Assembly (NCBI RefSeq): GCF_944391105.1
Contig: NZ_CALXSK010000038.1
Location: 1 to 40,433 of the forward strand
DNA length: 40,433 nt
Source of the DNA: an uncultured Victivallis sp.
GTDB lineage: Bacteria; Verrucomicrobiota; Lentisphaeria; Victivallales; Victivallaceae
Direction of reading: 5' to 3'
In this document: in pieces, positions 31,240-38,902 of the stretch
How the letters are laid out: each line of letters begins with the position of its first letter
Numbering within the stretch: position 1 is the stretch's first letter
Program-made: the position numbers and the translations under genes
Notes under the pieces: generated by a model
Databases searched by the model: none
Seen by the model: the letters and a program-made list of their open reading frames with translations, nothing else
Told to the model about the DNA's origin: nothing

Positions 31240-32392
31240 GGTATTCCCTTTCCAGGATGTCGGCCATGAGCGGCCAGTCGAATCGTTCGAGCACGAGTTT
31301 GCGACCGTTTTCGCCCATTTTGCGGGCGAGGGCAGGGGTCCGCCAGAGTTTCCGGGTCGCGTCGACGACTTCCGACACATTCTCCGGCGCGGTGCAGAAT
31401 CCGGTCTCGCCGTCGAGAATCACCTCCGGCGTACCGTCGAGCCGGAAGCCGATTGCCGGAATTCCGGTTGCGAGTGCCTGCACGACCGAGCGCGGCAGTC
31501 CCTCGCGCAGCGAGAGATGCCAGAGAAGATCGGCCTGAGCCAGATAACGGTGTACCTGCGCAGGCGGAACAAGTCCCGCGAAGTGAAAGTGTTCCGTCAA
31601 TCCCATTGCCGCAGTACGTCTGTCGAGTTCCTCCCGCATCGGCCCGTCGCCGATCAACAGCATGTGGGTGTCGGGATAGTCGCGGATGATCTCCGCGGCC
31701 GCCGGAATGACGTACTCGTACCCCTTCATCGGGAAGAGTCTCGCGAGTGTCGCGACGACCCGGGCGTTTTCCGGGATGCCGAGCTCTCTTCTCAGCTCCG
31801 GTTCGCGGACGGCGTTCGCGAAGGCGGAGGTGTCCATGCCGCTGTAAACGACCTTGTATTTTTCGCGCGGTGCGATCGAGGCTTCGACGCACTGGTCGAT
31901 CATCGCCTGCGCAACGGCGAAGATCCTGTCGCAGTAACGTGCCGCAATGCGTTCGGAAAGTTTGTAAATCGCGTTTTTCCAACCCTTTTCATAGGGATGA
32001 AACGCCTGGCCGTGTACCGTGTGGACGACGACGGGCGTTCCTGCCCGGCGGGCGGCGATGCGGCCGATGACCCCGGCTTTGGAGCTGTGGGTGTGGACGA
32101 CGTCGAATTTCCTCTCCGCGAGCAGTTTCTTCAGGGCGCGGTACGCTTTGAAGTCATTGACCGGATCCAGTTCGCGAACAAGTGACGGCAGTTCGATCGT
32201 TTCGAACGGCGGAAAGTCGATGTTCTGCAGGAGTTTCCCTTCGCGACCGGGCGACGGGCCGGTGATGAGCGTGACCTCGTGGCCCTTGCGCAGATGCCCG
32301 AGGATCGTATAAAGCGTATTTTCCTGAGCGCCGCCGACGATCATGCGGGTGATGATGTGGCAGATTTTCATCTTCCTGTTATCGGAACTCAT
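31208..32392 (-). CDS. GT4 family glycosyltransferase
   Basis: The protein has 394 residues. The N-terminal GT-B half begins CHIITRMIVGGAQENTL, and VVHTHSSKAGVIGRIAARR is the acceptor-side signature. The donor half has VVATLARLFPMKGYEYVIPA, LLIGDGPMREEL and REGLPRSVVQALATGIPAIG. In the usual E-x7-E donor motif the second Glu is Gln here (EGLPRSVVQ). GGAGG lies nine bases before the ATG at 32392, which is preferred over 32371, whose site is too close, and 32413. It overlaps the comEC stop by 14 bases. It likely adds a sugar to a lipid-linked or surface glycan at the inner membrane. Confidence 0.85.
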   Translation of the reverse strand: MSSDNRKMKICHIITRMIVGGAQENTLYTILGHLRKGHEVTLITGPSPGREGKLLQNIDFPPFETIELPSLVRELDPVNDFKAYRALKKLLAERKFDVVHTHSSKAGVIGRIAARRAGTPVVVHTVHGQAFHPYEKGWKNAIYKLSERIAARYCDRIFAVAQAMIDQCVEASIAPREKYKVVYSGMDTSAFANAVREPELRRELGIPENARVVATLARLFPMKGYEYVIPAAAEIIRDYPDTHMLLIGDGPMREELDRRTAAMGLTEHFHFAGLVPPAQVHRYLAQADLLWHLSLREGLPRSVVQALATGIPAIGFRLDGTPEVILDGETGFCTAPENVSEVVDATRKLWRTPALARKMGENGRKLVLERFDWPLMADILEREYLELLETKTRN

Positions 32393-34595
32393 ATTCCCAA
32401 ACCTCCGGGACATTGCTGTTCAACAAGCTGTACGTGTTCTCCCTTTTCCCCGGCTGCCGCAGTGTGACAAGGCAGCCGCTGTCCGTCGTTTCGAGCGACA
32501 GACGTATGGGAAAGGTAGTGCATGGATTCGAATATACAAGTTCAAATCCGTTTTTTTGCGGAAATATTTCAAACGGCCCGTAACTTCCACCATCTGCCGA
32601 CGACGAGAGCGGACAGCCCGGGAGCGCCTCTTCGAATTTTCTGCGAAACGCATGCGAATAGCGATCGAGTTCGGGAACGGCGGCCGCTTCAACCGGCAGA
32701 CGCGGCGCAAGTTGCGCAAGTGCGGAGAGGTTTCCCGTGCGCGCCGAGCTGAAATAAAGCCGGTCGATCCGGGTGGCGCCGCGTTTGAGCAGGAAGTCCG
32801 CCGCCGCCGTCGTCGTCTCGAACCCGTCCGCATTCACGACAAAGGTACAGCCGGCCGCCGGATCGTGCAGAGCCACAACCGGCATCTCCGCTCCGCCTCC
32901 CGCGGCGACGAGGAGCGCGGGAGGCTGGAACTCCGCGCGGAAGATCCAGCTTGCGGGCAGCAGCACGAGCAGCGCTCCGGCGATCCGGGCGGGGAGTGAC
33001 CGATGCGTTCCGAGCAGTGTGAAGAGTGCCGCATAGAAAAGCAGGATTTCCGGCAGCGCCGGACGGATTGCGGGAATCCGTTCGAATCCGGCTCCGGCGA
33101 TCCTGGTTACCTGCTCCATGAACAGGAAGCTCCATTCGAGAATCTTCGCTCCGAGGAGGTCGAATCCGCTCCAGATCATTCCTGCCGCGAGCTTGAAGAA
33201 GAGCACCGGGAAAAGAATCCCCACCACCGGCATCAGCGCGAGATTGGCCAATACCGAGCCCGGCAGCAGCAGCCCCTGACTGTACACCGAGATTCCGACG
33301 CCGCCGAGGAATGCCGCAAGGCACGCTCCGACGGCGAAAAGCAGAGCCCACCCCCGGCGCAGTCGTTTCTCCCGCACACGTTTGAGCGGGGAGTTCGGCA
33401 TGCAGCGGAACTCCTCTCCGAGCAGTTCCGAAACCTGATCGAATCGTTCGCCTGCGAGGATCAGAATCGCAGTAATCACAAATGAGTACTGGAATCCCAT
33501 ATCCAGCATGAGGAACGGTTCCGCGAGAATCAGAATTCCACCCGCAAGAAGCAACGTGTGCAACGCGGGCATGTAGAGCAGCAGCGACCGCAGCACGCAC
33601 CAGAGGCCGATCATGTAAAACGCCCGCATCGCAGGGGCGTTCGCTCCCGTTGAGAGCGTGTAGACCAGCAGAAATCCGGCCAGTGAGAGATAACGGATCC
33701 GCAACGGCAGCGGGCGCAGAACGAGCAGCAGTACCGCCGCGAGCATCGCGACATGCATCCCTGAAACGGAAAAGAGGTGGATCGTTCCCGATTCGATGAG
33801 CCGGGCCCGGTTGGCCGGATCAACGCCTCCGGAGGTCCCGAAAAAGAGTGCGGCGGCGAGATTCCGGAGCCGTTCGTTTTCGATTCCGCGAATCGCCCGT
33901 TCCAGCAGTTGATCGCGCACGATGCAGATCCGTCCGATGAGTCCGGGACTCCATCCGGTCACCGTCCCTTCACGCATGCGGAAGATCCGGCTTGCGCCGC
34001 GGCCGGCAAGGTAGGTGGAGAAATTTCGCATCGGTTCGACTCTGGTCAACGTGTCCGCCTCCTCGCGCAGAAGGGCGCCTCCTTCTGCCGGCAGCGAAAA
34101 AACTCCTTCCGCCGTCAGGAGATCGCCGCAGCGGAGCACGGGGGCGGACTCCTTCGGGAGTTTGAGATAGAGGATGCCGGAGGCCTTTCGGAATCCCGTT
34201 TCTCCCGTGAGCCGGATTTCTCGCACCTGTGCCCTCACCAGCGACGGCGGTACGATTCCCGGCAATGCGGATATGCGCGGGTCGACGATCCGCAGTACCG
34301 CGCTTCCGCCGCAGCTGCGGGACGGAAGCAGGGTTTCGTAATTTTCGGAGAATCGCATGCTGAGCTGGTGGACGGCCAGACTGAAAAGGCCGAGCAGCGC
34401 TCCCGCCGCGAAAACCGCGGCCGTTCGGCGTTCAAACAGCAGAAACGCCGCCGCGGAAATTGCCGCTGCGGCAGCGACGGCAACCGCGGATGAGCCGCCG
34501 GCAAGCACGGTCGGCAATGTCCCGGCCAGAATTCCCGAGAACAGCGCGCCCGTCGCCGGAATCCGGAGTCGCGCCGGATGGAGAGCATATTGCAT
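32379..34595 (-). CDS. comEC: ComEC/Rec2-family DNA uptake channel with degenerate C-terminal domain
   Basis: The protein has 738 residues and many transmembrane segments. N-terminal hydrophobic helices lead to a soluble DUF4131-like part (about 80-215). The Competence domain (about 245-540) shows LFSVSGMHVAMLAAVL, TGANAPAMRAFYM and DMGFQYSFVITAIL. It would move single-stranded DNA across the inner membrane. The C-terminal region (from about 560) is where many ComEC proteins carry a metallo-beta-lactamase-like nuclease domain. The expected HxHxDH-type motif is replaced by YFSSARTGNLSAL, so it cannot bind metal in the usual way. The promoter is so close that the message would be nearly leaderless, and no ribosome site is seen. 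Confidence 0.9.
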   Translation of the reverse strand: MQYALHPARLRIPATGALFSGILAGTLPTVLAGGSSAVAVAAAAAISAAAFLLFERRTAAVFAAGALLGLFSLAVHQLSMRFSENYETLLPSRSCGGSAVLRIVDPRISALPGIVPPSLVRAQVREIRLTGETGFRKASGILYLKLPKESAPVLRCGDLLTAEGVFSLPAEGGALLREEADTLTRVEPMRNFSTYLAGRGASRIFRMREGTVTGWSPGLIGRICIVRDQLLERAIRGIENERLRNLAAALFFGTSGGVDPANRARLIESGTIHLFSVSGMHVAMLAAVLLLVLRPLPLRIRYLSLAGFLLVYTLSTGANAPAMRAFYMIGLWCVLRSLLLYMPALHTLLLAGGILILAEPFLMLDMGFQYSFVITAILILAGERFDQVSELLGEEFRCMPNSPLKRVREKRLRRGWALLFAVGACLAAFLGGVGISVYSQGLLLPGSVLANLALMPVVGILFPVLFFKLAAGMIWSGFDLLGAKILEWSFLFMEQVTRIAGAGFERIPAIRPALPEILLFYAALFTLLGTHRSLPARIAGALLVLLPASWIFRAEFQPPALLVAAGGGAEMPVVALHDPAAGCTFVVNADGFETTTAAADFLLKRGATRIDRLYFSSARTGNLSALAQLAPRLPVEAAAVPELDRYSHAFRRKFEEALPGCPLSSSADGGSYGPFEIFPQKNGFELVYSNPCTTFPIRLSLETTDSGCLVTLRQPGKRENTYSLLNSNVPEVWEYEFR

Positions 34596-34607
34596 GTTTT
34601 TGGATAT

Positions 34608-34636
34608 AATGTAGATGAATTTTATCGGAAATGCAA
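34608..34636 (-). promoter_or_regulatory. Promoter for comEC, giving an almost leaderless message
   Basis: On the minus strand TTGCAT (34631-34636) and TACATT (34608-34613) are 17 bases apart. The -10 ends 12 bases before the comEC ATG, so transcription would begin within about five to seven bases of the start codon. Confidence 0.5.
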
Positions 34637-34646
34637 CGAAAAACAG

Positions 34647-34674
34647 TTGATATTTTTCATTCCCGTAATATGTT
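34647..34674 (+). promoter_or_regulatory. Promoter for the secreted Pro-rich protein
   Basis: TTGATA (34647-34652) and TATGTT (34669-34674) are 16 bases apart, divergent from the comEC promoter. AGGAGG lies seven bases before the ATG at 34703. Confidence 0.55.
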
Positions 34675-34702
34675 AACAGTGGATTTATTTAGGAGGTCTG
34701 AA

Positions 34703-36088
34703 ATGAAAAACACGATATTCTTGTTTCTGGGGCTGTTTTTGCTGGGCGGACCCATCGTGCAGGCGGAGGAGGCCCTCCCTGAAACGCCGTCGGCCGCGGA
34801 GGAGACGGCAGAGGAGTTTGAGGACGACGATCCGGTCATGGACATTGTGACGACTGACGGAAAAACGTATAAAGATGCCACGATTGAACGGGTTACGCCT
34901 GCGGGGATCGACATCGGATATCTTCGGCAAGACGGGGCGTATGCGATGGTTGGAATTCCGCTGTCGAAACTGACGCCGGAATTGCAGAAAGCGTTTCATT
35001 ACGATCCGGAAAAGGCGAAGGCGTTCGAGGAGCAGCTGGAACAGGCGAAGAAAAAGACCCTGGAGGAGGCCGCCGAGGGGGAAGCGGAACGCATGGCGCG
35101 CGTGACGCGCGAAATCAAGGCCCGGCTCGCCGGCGAGGAGGTGCAGATCAAGCCGGCTGATCTGCGGTTTGCGATCTATGCGCGCCGCCGTCCGGTTGCG
35201 GTGATTCCGGTTGAGCAGGTGCGTTCCGGTACGGTCGTTGCCGTGATCGATGACTCGAGTGGTCTGCCGACCCTGCCGACACTGGTGCTGATCGACCGGT
35301 TGAAACTGTCGGAGGGGACGGGACGCTGGAGCGGATTCCTCTATCCGACCGGAATGCACGCACGTTACCGGGACATTGAACGGATTCCGGTTTTTTCCGA
35401 CTCGCTCGACGAGGCTCAGCTGCTGCTGGAGCGTTATCTCGATATTTACAGCGAATTTGCCGCAGGGCAGAAGGAGGTGGACGAGGCCGAACAGGCCGCC
35501 GAGGCTTCCGGAACTCCGCCGGACCAGGCTGACGGCCAGCAGGTCGCGGGAATCGACAACAAGGGTGGAAACGTTTCGAACAACGGCTATTATGACAATG
35601 TCGGAATCTACTACGACTACCCCTACTGCATCGGGCCGAGTTACTGGCCGGTGGTCTGGTGGACCCGCCGGAACAATCACGGTCAGTGGAGTCCGCGCCC
35701 GCCGCGCCCGCCGCGTCCGCCGCGTCCATTGCCGCCGGATTCAAGGCCGGACCAGAAACCGGACCAGAAACCGTCGAAGCCGATTACGACTCCGATCAGT
35801 TCGCGTCCTTCCGGGTTTGGCGCCGGCGGTTCGACGCATTCGACGCAGAAGCCGTCCGGGGGAACGGTTTCTCGACCGTCCCGTCCGTACAATCTGGAGC
35901 AGAACGGTGGATTCCGGCGGGTGGTTCCGAAGACGACCCCGGCACGCCCGGCGTCTTCGTCCGGGAGCGCGGTCAGACCGCGGACGACTCCGGCCCGTCC
36001 AGCAACCTGGAAGGGCACGCCCGCGCCGGTTCGGCCGGCAGCTCCCGCCCGTTCCGGCGGCGCGCCCGGCCGGGTCAGCGGATTCTGA
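34703..36088 (+). CDS. Secreted protein with SHD1-like N-terminal domain and Pro-rich C-terminal tail
   Basis: The protein has 461 residues. The signal peptide is residues 1-21 (PIVQA/EE). An acidic linker is followed by a small domain (about 46-110), DIVTTDGKTYKDATIERVTP then IPLSKLTPELQKAFHYDPEK. This looks like the SHD1/SLA1-type module frequent in secreted PVC proteins. A coiled Glu/Ala/Lys stretch and a second globular part (about 145-260) follow. The last 130 residues are low complexity: repeated RPP near 330-345, DQKPDQKP, and two TTPARPA repeats near 409 and 427. It probably sits at the cell surface or in the periplasm; function unknown. A very strong ribosome site suggests high expression. 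Confidence 0.7.
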   Translation: MKNTIFLFLGLFLLGGPIVQAEEALPETPSAAEETAEEFEDDDPVMDIVTTDGKTYKDATIERVTPAGIDIGYLRQDGAYAMVGIPLSKLTPELQKAFHYDPEKAKAFEEQLEQAKKKTLEEAAEGEAERMARVTREIKARLAGEEVQIKPADLRFAIYARRRPVAVIPVEQVRSGTVVAVIDDSSGLPTLPTLVLIDRLKLSEGTGRWSGFLYPTGMHARYRDIERIPVFSDSLDEAQLLLERYLDIYSEFAAGQKEVDEAEQAAEASGTPPDQADGQQVAGIDNKGGNVSNNGYYDNVGIYYDYPYCIGPSYWPVVWWTRRNNHGQWSPRPPRPPRPPRPLPPDSRPDQKPDQKPSKPITTPISSRPSGFGAGGSTHSTQKPSGGTVSRPSRPYNLEQNGGFRRVVPKTTPARPASSSGSAVRPRTTPARPATWKGTPAPVRPAAPARSGGAPGRVSGF

Positions 36089-36128
36089 ATTCGGCAATTC
36101 CGGCTTTTGAAGAGAATGCTTGAAATAA

Positions 36129-36170
36129 AGGGAATAAAGAGCCGTGAATAATATGGACTCTTTATTCCCT
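36129..36170. terminator. 13-bp hairpin between convergent genes
   Basis: AGGGAATAAAGAG (36129-36141) and CTCTTTATTCCCT (36158-36170) pair perfectly with a 16-base loop. The minus-strand copy is followed by TTTATTTC. It lies between the secreted Pro-rich gene and the small membrane protein gene and probably terminates both. Confidence 0.7.
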
Positions 36171-36184
36171 CTTCATCTCAAATG

Positions 36185-36208
36185 TTTTTGCGGAAATATC
36201 CGCAAAAA
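36185..36208. other. Second hairpin with a 4-base loop
   Basis: TTTTTGCGGA and TCCGCAAAAA form a perfect 10-bp stem with loop AATA, 13 bases before the end of the small membrane protein gene. The T run is in the 5' arm for both strands, so it is not a classic intrinsic terminator. Confidence 0.6.
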
Positions 36209-36220
36209 AATCGGTGTGCG

Positions 36221-36424
36221 TTATTTCTTTTTGAAGACTCCCGCCAAAATCGCAAAGGTGACGGCGAGTGTTCCGACTACGGTGAATACTGTCCCTTTGG
36301 CCGTGCACTCAATAATCGGCATTCCTTCGGTGAGCAGCGGTGTCAAAAATCCAAAACAAATAATCAATACGCAAATAACGCTGAGAACTGCGAGTGCAAT
36401 TGTAATAGTACCGAGATCTTTCAT
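36221..36424 (-). CDS. Small membrane protein with two TM segments
   Basis: The protein has 67 residues, starting MKDLGTITIALAVLSVI. It has two hydrophobic helices (about 5-31 and 43-63) joined by a short loop TEGMPIIECTAKG and ending KKK. I do not recognise the family. AAGGAA lies eight bases before the ATG at 36424. The open frame continues 55 codons further upstream, but that part is basic and Gln/Asn-rich, has no ribosome site and is probably leader. The terminator at 36580-36618 lies upstream, so a separate promoter is expected between; I could not place it with confidence. Confidence 0.6.
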   Translation of the reverse strand: MKDLGTITIALAVLSVICVLIICFGFLTPLLTEGMPIIECTAKGTVFTVVGTLAVTFAILAGVFKKK

Positions 36425-36579
36425 CTTGAATATTCCTTTTTGTTTTCGTTTCGTGTGTGATTCTGAGTTTGATTCCGGAACTGTTTGTTGATCTGGCTTT
36501 TCGACACCTCCCGTTTTAAAGTTTATCTCAAAGAGAAATATGATCACTTCGCTGTAAAGCGGAGATTTCATCTGGAGTA

Positions 36580-36618
36580 TAAAACGCAAAACGGCTTAAC
36601 CCGAAGATGGGCAAGCCG
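36580..36618 (-). terminator. Intrinsic terminator of the second putative RNA
   Basis: On the minus strand CGGCTT (from 36613-36618) and AAGCCG (36592-36597) pair, with an inner GCCC/GGGT extension, followed by GTTTTGCGTTTT. It ends a transcript begun near 36865. Confidence 0.65.
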
Positions 36619-36865
36619 CGCCTGAGGAGAATGACAATTCCGAGAGAGCTAAAATGCCGGTCGTTTCCTGGCTCCTTGTCTCATATGTCCCGTCAAGAGC
36701 CTGCTTCCATCACGCCGGAAAATGACCGGCAGGATGTGGAAACACAATTTCTCCGGACAAATTTCTCCTTGGACAGAAGCGAATGAAACTTTCAACCTGG
36801 CAGGTCGATGGACTCGTTTGCTGAAATATACCGATTGTGAATGAACCAATATCGAAAATGATATT
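36583..36865 (-). ncRNA. Putative structured non-coding RNA, family unknown
   Basis: This is a segment of about 280 bases between a near-perfect sigma-70 promoter and an intrinsic terminator on the minus strand. At its 5' end is the dyad CAATATC/GATATTG (36847-36866). Internally there is a bulged stem TTCCA..TC/GATGGAA capped by GCCGG/CCGGC, the palindrome ACCTGCCAGGT, and a short direct repeat of TGTCC(AA)GGAGAAATT. A 66-codon open frame from a TTG start has no ribosome site and an unconvincing composition. It does not match 6S, RNase P, tmRNA or SRP features that I can recall. It lies upstream of the 67-residue membrane protein, so a long regulatory leader is the alternative. Confidence 0.5.
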
Positions 36866-36871
36866 GTCTAA

Positions 36872-36900
36872 AATATATCGCTGTTCTATTTATTTGTCAA
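36872..36900 (-). promoter_or_regulatory. Near-consensus promoter of the second putative RNA
   Basis: On the minus strand TTGACA (36895-36900) and TATATT (36872-36877) are 17 bases apart, the best match to a sigma-70 promoter in the window. Confidence 0.7.
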
Positions 36901-36954
36901 TAGCTGAAAAAAAATATTTGATCATTTTCCTTTTCTGTGTTTGAGCAATATAAA

Positions 36955-36986
36955 AAAAATTCCCGCCGGTGAGAGCGGGAATTTTT
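36955..36986. terminator. Bidirectional intrinsic terminator after hydG
   Basis: AAAAATTCCCGC (36955-36966) and GCGGGAATTTTT (36975-36986) pair over 12 bp with an 8-base loop and have T runs on both strands. It lies 25 bases after the hydG stop and insulates hydG from the RNA promoter downstream. Confidence 0.85.
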
Positions 36987-37011
36987 CTTTTGCAGGATCG
37001 TCCGATCAATT

Positions 37012-38430
37012 TCAGAAGCGGAAATCGCGTTTGCCGTCGTGCAGTTCGCGCAGATGATCCGCCGCAATCGCGCGTACCTTCGGATTCGTGATGTGTTCAA
37101 GTTCACGTTTGATGACCTCTTCCCCCTTCCGGCAGGTTTCCGGAGAAGCGTAATCCTCCAGATACTCTTTGAGCGTCATCAATGCGTTCGGCAGACAGCA
37201 GTTCGCGATCTGCCCGCTCTTGACCAGCGACATGAAACGGTCGCCGGTGCGTCCCTCCCGGTAGCAGGCCGTACAGAAACTCGGGATGTATCCAAGTCCG
37301 AGCAGCCAGTTCACGACCTGGTCGAGCGTACGCGTGTCGTTGACGTCGAACTGAGCGGAGTTCTCCTCCTCGCTCTCCTCATGCACGTAGCCGCCGACGC
37401 TCGTGCGTGATCCGCCGGAAATCTGCGAGACGCCGAGTTTCAACACCCGTTCACGTGCCTTCTGGGATTCGCGCGTCGAAATGATGATCCCCGTGTAGGG
37501 CACTGCAATGCGCAGCACGGCGACGATTTTTTCGAAGATATCGTCGGAAATCGCGTTCGAGAAGGTTTTCGCGTCGATGTCGTCGGCCGGACGGATGCGG
37601 GGAACACTGATCGTATGAGGCCCGACCCCCTTTGCCGCTTCAAGGTGCTCCGCATGCATGAGCAGGCCGACGAAGTCGTAGCGGTAGAGGTTCAACCCGA
37701 AAAGCACACCGCAGCCGACATCGTCGATGCCGCCCTCCATCGCGCGGTCCATCGCTTCGGTGTGATAGGCGTAGTCATGCTTCGGCCCGGTCGGATGGAG
37801 CTCTTCATACGCTTTCTTGTTGTAGGTCTCCTGAAAGAGGATGTAGGTTCCGATTCCGGCGGCCTTGAGTTTGCGGTAGTTTTCGACGGTGGTCGCGGCG
37901 ATGTTCACGTTCACACGGCGGATCGCGCCGTTCTTGTGTTTGATCGAATAGATGGTCTTGATGCTTTCGAGCACATACTCAATCGGGTTGTTGACCGGAT
38001 CTTCGCCGGTTTCGAGCGCGAGCCGCTTGTGCCCCATGTCCTGCAGCGCGATGACCTCGGCGCGAATCTCGTCCTGCGTGAGCTTCTTGCGGCGGATGTG
38101 CTTATTCTGCCGGTGGTACGGGCAGTAGGTGCAGCCGTTGATGCAGTAGTTCGAGAGATAGAGCGGGGCGAACATCACGATGCGGTTGCCGTAGAACTTC
38201 TCCTTGATCTCGCGCGCGAGCTGGAAAATCTTCTCATTCTCGTCAGGCAGTTCGCATTCGAGCAGGACAAGGGCATCGCGGTGATTGAGACCTTTGCACG
38301 CTTTCGCCTTTTCCAGAATGGCGTCGACGAGTTCCCGGTTGTTGCGGTTTTCCCGGGCGTAGCGGATGGTGGCCTGGATTTCATCGTCGTCGATGAACTC
38401 CTCGGCTTTGAGGGATTTCGGGTCGTACAT
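37012..38430 (-). CDS. hydG: [FeFe]-hydrogenase maturase HydG (radical SAM tyrosine lyase)
   Basis: The protein has 472 residues, the normal HydG length. It cleaves tyrosine to p-cresol and dehydroglycine, giving the CO and cyanide ligands of the H-cluster. The radical-SAM cluster motif is C96-x3-C100-x2-C103 (CINGCTYC), and the C-terminal auxiliary cluster ligands are C386-x2-C389-x22-C412. ThiH lacks this C-terminal motif, so ThiH is excluded. The ATG at 38430 is chosen for AGGAG upstream and the usual MYDPKSLKAEEFIDD start; the open frame runs further into the regulator gene without support. It is 16 bases downstream of the TM1266-like gene. HydE, HydF and a hydrogenase subunit are not in the window. 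Confidence 0.96.
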   Translation of the reverse strand: MYDPKSLKAEEFIDDDEIQATIRYARENRNNRELVDAILEKAKACKGLNHRDALVLLECELPDENEKIFQLAREIKEKFYGNRIVMFAPLYLSNYCINGCTYCPYHRQNKHIRRKKLTQDEIRAEVIALQDMGHKRLALETGEDPVNNPIEYVLESIKTIYSIKHKNGAIRRVNVNIAATTVENYRKLKAAGIGTYILFQETYNKKAYEELHPTGPKHDYAYHTEAMDRAMEGGIDDVGCGVLFGLNLYRYDFVGLLMHAEHLEAAKGVGPHTISVPRIRPADDIDAKTFSNAISDDIFEKIVAVLRIAVPYTGIIISTRESQKARERVLKLGVSQISGGSRTSVGGYVHEESEEENSAQFDVNDTRTLDQVVNWLLGLGYIPSFCTACYREGRTGDRFMSLVKSGQIANCCLPNALMTLKEYLEDYASPETCRKGEEVIKRELEHITNPKVRAIAADHLRELHDGKRDFRF

Positions 38431-38446
38431 GTTCGCTGTTCTCCTG

Positions 38447-38692
38447 TTATTTTTTCGAATAGACCGTCTTGACGCTGATTCCGGGGAGCATTCCAAGCTT
38501 TCCGGAGAGCGAACTTGTGACATCGGCGGGGGCATCCACCACGACACTGATGATTGCGACGTTCTGTTTTTTGTAAGGGATTCCCATCCGGCCGACCAGA
38601 TAATCCTGATAGTCGTGCAGAATCCGGTTGATTTCGGTGCTGGCGGCGGTGTCCTCGACAATGATGCCGATCAAGGCAATGCGGTTTTCCAT
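38447..38692 (-). CDS. TM1266-like iron-only hydrogenase system regulator
   Basis: The protein has 81 residues with a ferredoxin-like ACT fold: RIALIGIIVEDTAASTEINR, IVGRMGIPY-like text (LVGRMGIPYKKQNVAIISVV) and LSGKLGMLPGISVKTVYSKK. This small family regularly accompanies hydE/hydF/hydG, and members are predicted to be regulators of the hydrogenase system. The start codon directly follows a terminator hairpin whose 3' arm contains the ribosome site GGAGG, 11 bases from the ATG. Expression is therefore probably controlled at this leader. It is the first gene of the hydG operon. Confidence 0.88.
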   Translation of the reverse strand: MENRIALIGIIVEDTAASTEINRILHDYQDYLVGRMGIPYKKQNVAIISVVVDAPADVTSSLSGKLGMLPGISVKTVYSKK

Positions 38693-38868
38693 AATAAAAA
38701 AATCCTCCGTGTTTCCGGTTCAAAGAGGAAAACACGGAGGATATGTGACTGACACAGATCTACCGTCTTAACTTTGCCTCTTCAGCCCGGGACAAACCCT
38801 CGCTTTCAGAATGACACTGCTGATTTTACAATCCCCGGCCTCGGGTGTTGCCCCCCGGCTTCGGACCT
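38693..38868 (-). promoter_or_regulatory. Structured 5' leader of the hydG operon (riboswitch-like)
   Basis: From a start near 38868 to the ATG at 38692, about 175 bases of RNA precede the operon. The first part is GC-rich with several short stems (GGGCAACACCC, GGGTTTGTCCC, and a CCGG-rich pairing). It ends in a terminator hairpin next to the ATG. The layout of an aptamer-sized domain followed by terminator and buried ribosome site is that of an attenuator or riboswitch. I could not match it to TPP, SAM, cobalamin, FMN, T-box, fluoride or c-di-GMP consensus sequences. The ligand is unknown. Confidence 0.55.
38695..38742 (-). terminator. Attenuator-type intrinsic terminator at the first ATG of the hydG operon
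   Basis: On the minus strand ATCCTCCGTGTTT (38730-38742) pairs over 13 bp with AAACACGGAGGAT (38702-38714), with a 15-base loop and a run of seven T. The T run ends only a few bases before the ATG at 38692. The ribosome site GGAGG is inside the 3' arm. The hairpin would therefore both stop transcription and hide the ribosome site. Confidence 0.8.
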
Positions 38869-38874
38869 GCGATT

Positions 38875-38902
38875 AATATAGCGCGAAATTTCCGATTTTC
38901 AA
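38875..38902 (-). promoter_or_regulatory. Promoter of the hydG operon
   Basis: On the minus strand TTGAAA (38897-38902) and TATATT (38875-38880) are 16 bases apart, starting 15 bases inside the region just downstream of the LOG-family stop. Confidence 0.6.

Noticed and set aside
34703..36088. Pro-rich tail as a CRISPR-like or satellite DNA repeat
   Set aside because: Repeats are short in-frame codon runs (RPP, TTPARPA) in a secreted protein; there are no regular spacers.
36649..36849. 66-codon open frame from a TTG inside the second putative RNA
   Set aside because: No ribosome site, start codon within 20 bases of the predicted transcript start, and no recognisable protein features.
37012..38430. 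hydG annotated as thiH (thiazole synthase)
   Set aside because: The C-terminal C-x2-C-x22-C motif and the adjacent TM1266-like gene are HydG features that ThiH lacks.
38743..38868. hydG leader as a TPP, SAM, cobalamin, FMN, c-di-GMP or T-box element
   Set aside because: None of the conserved core sequences of these classes that I know is present.
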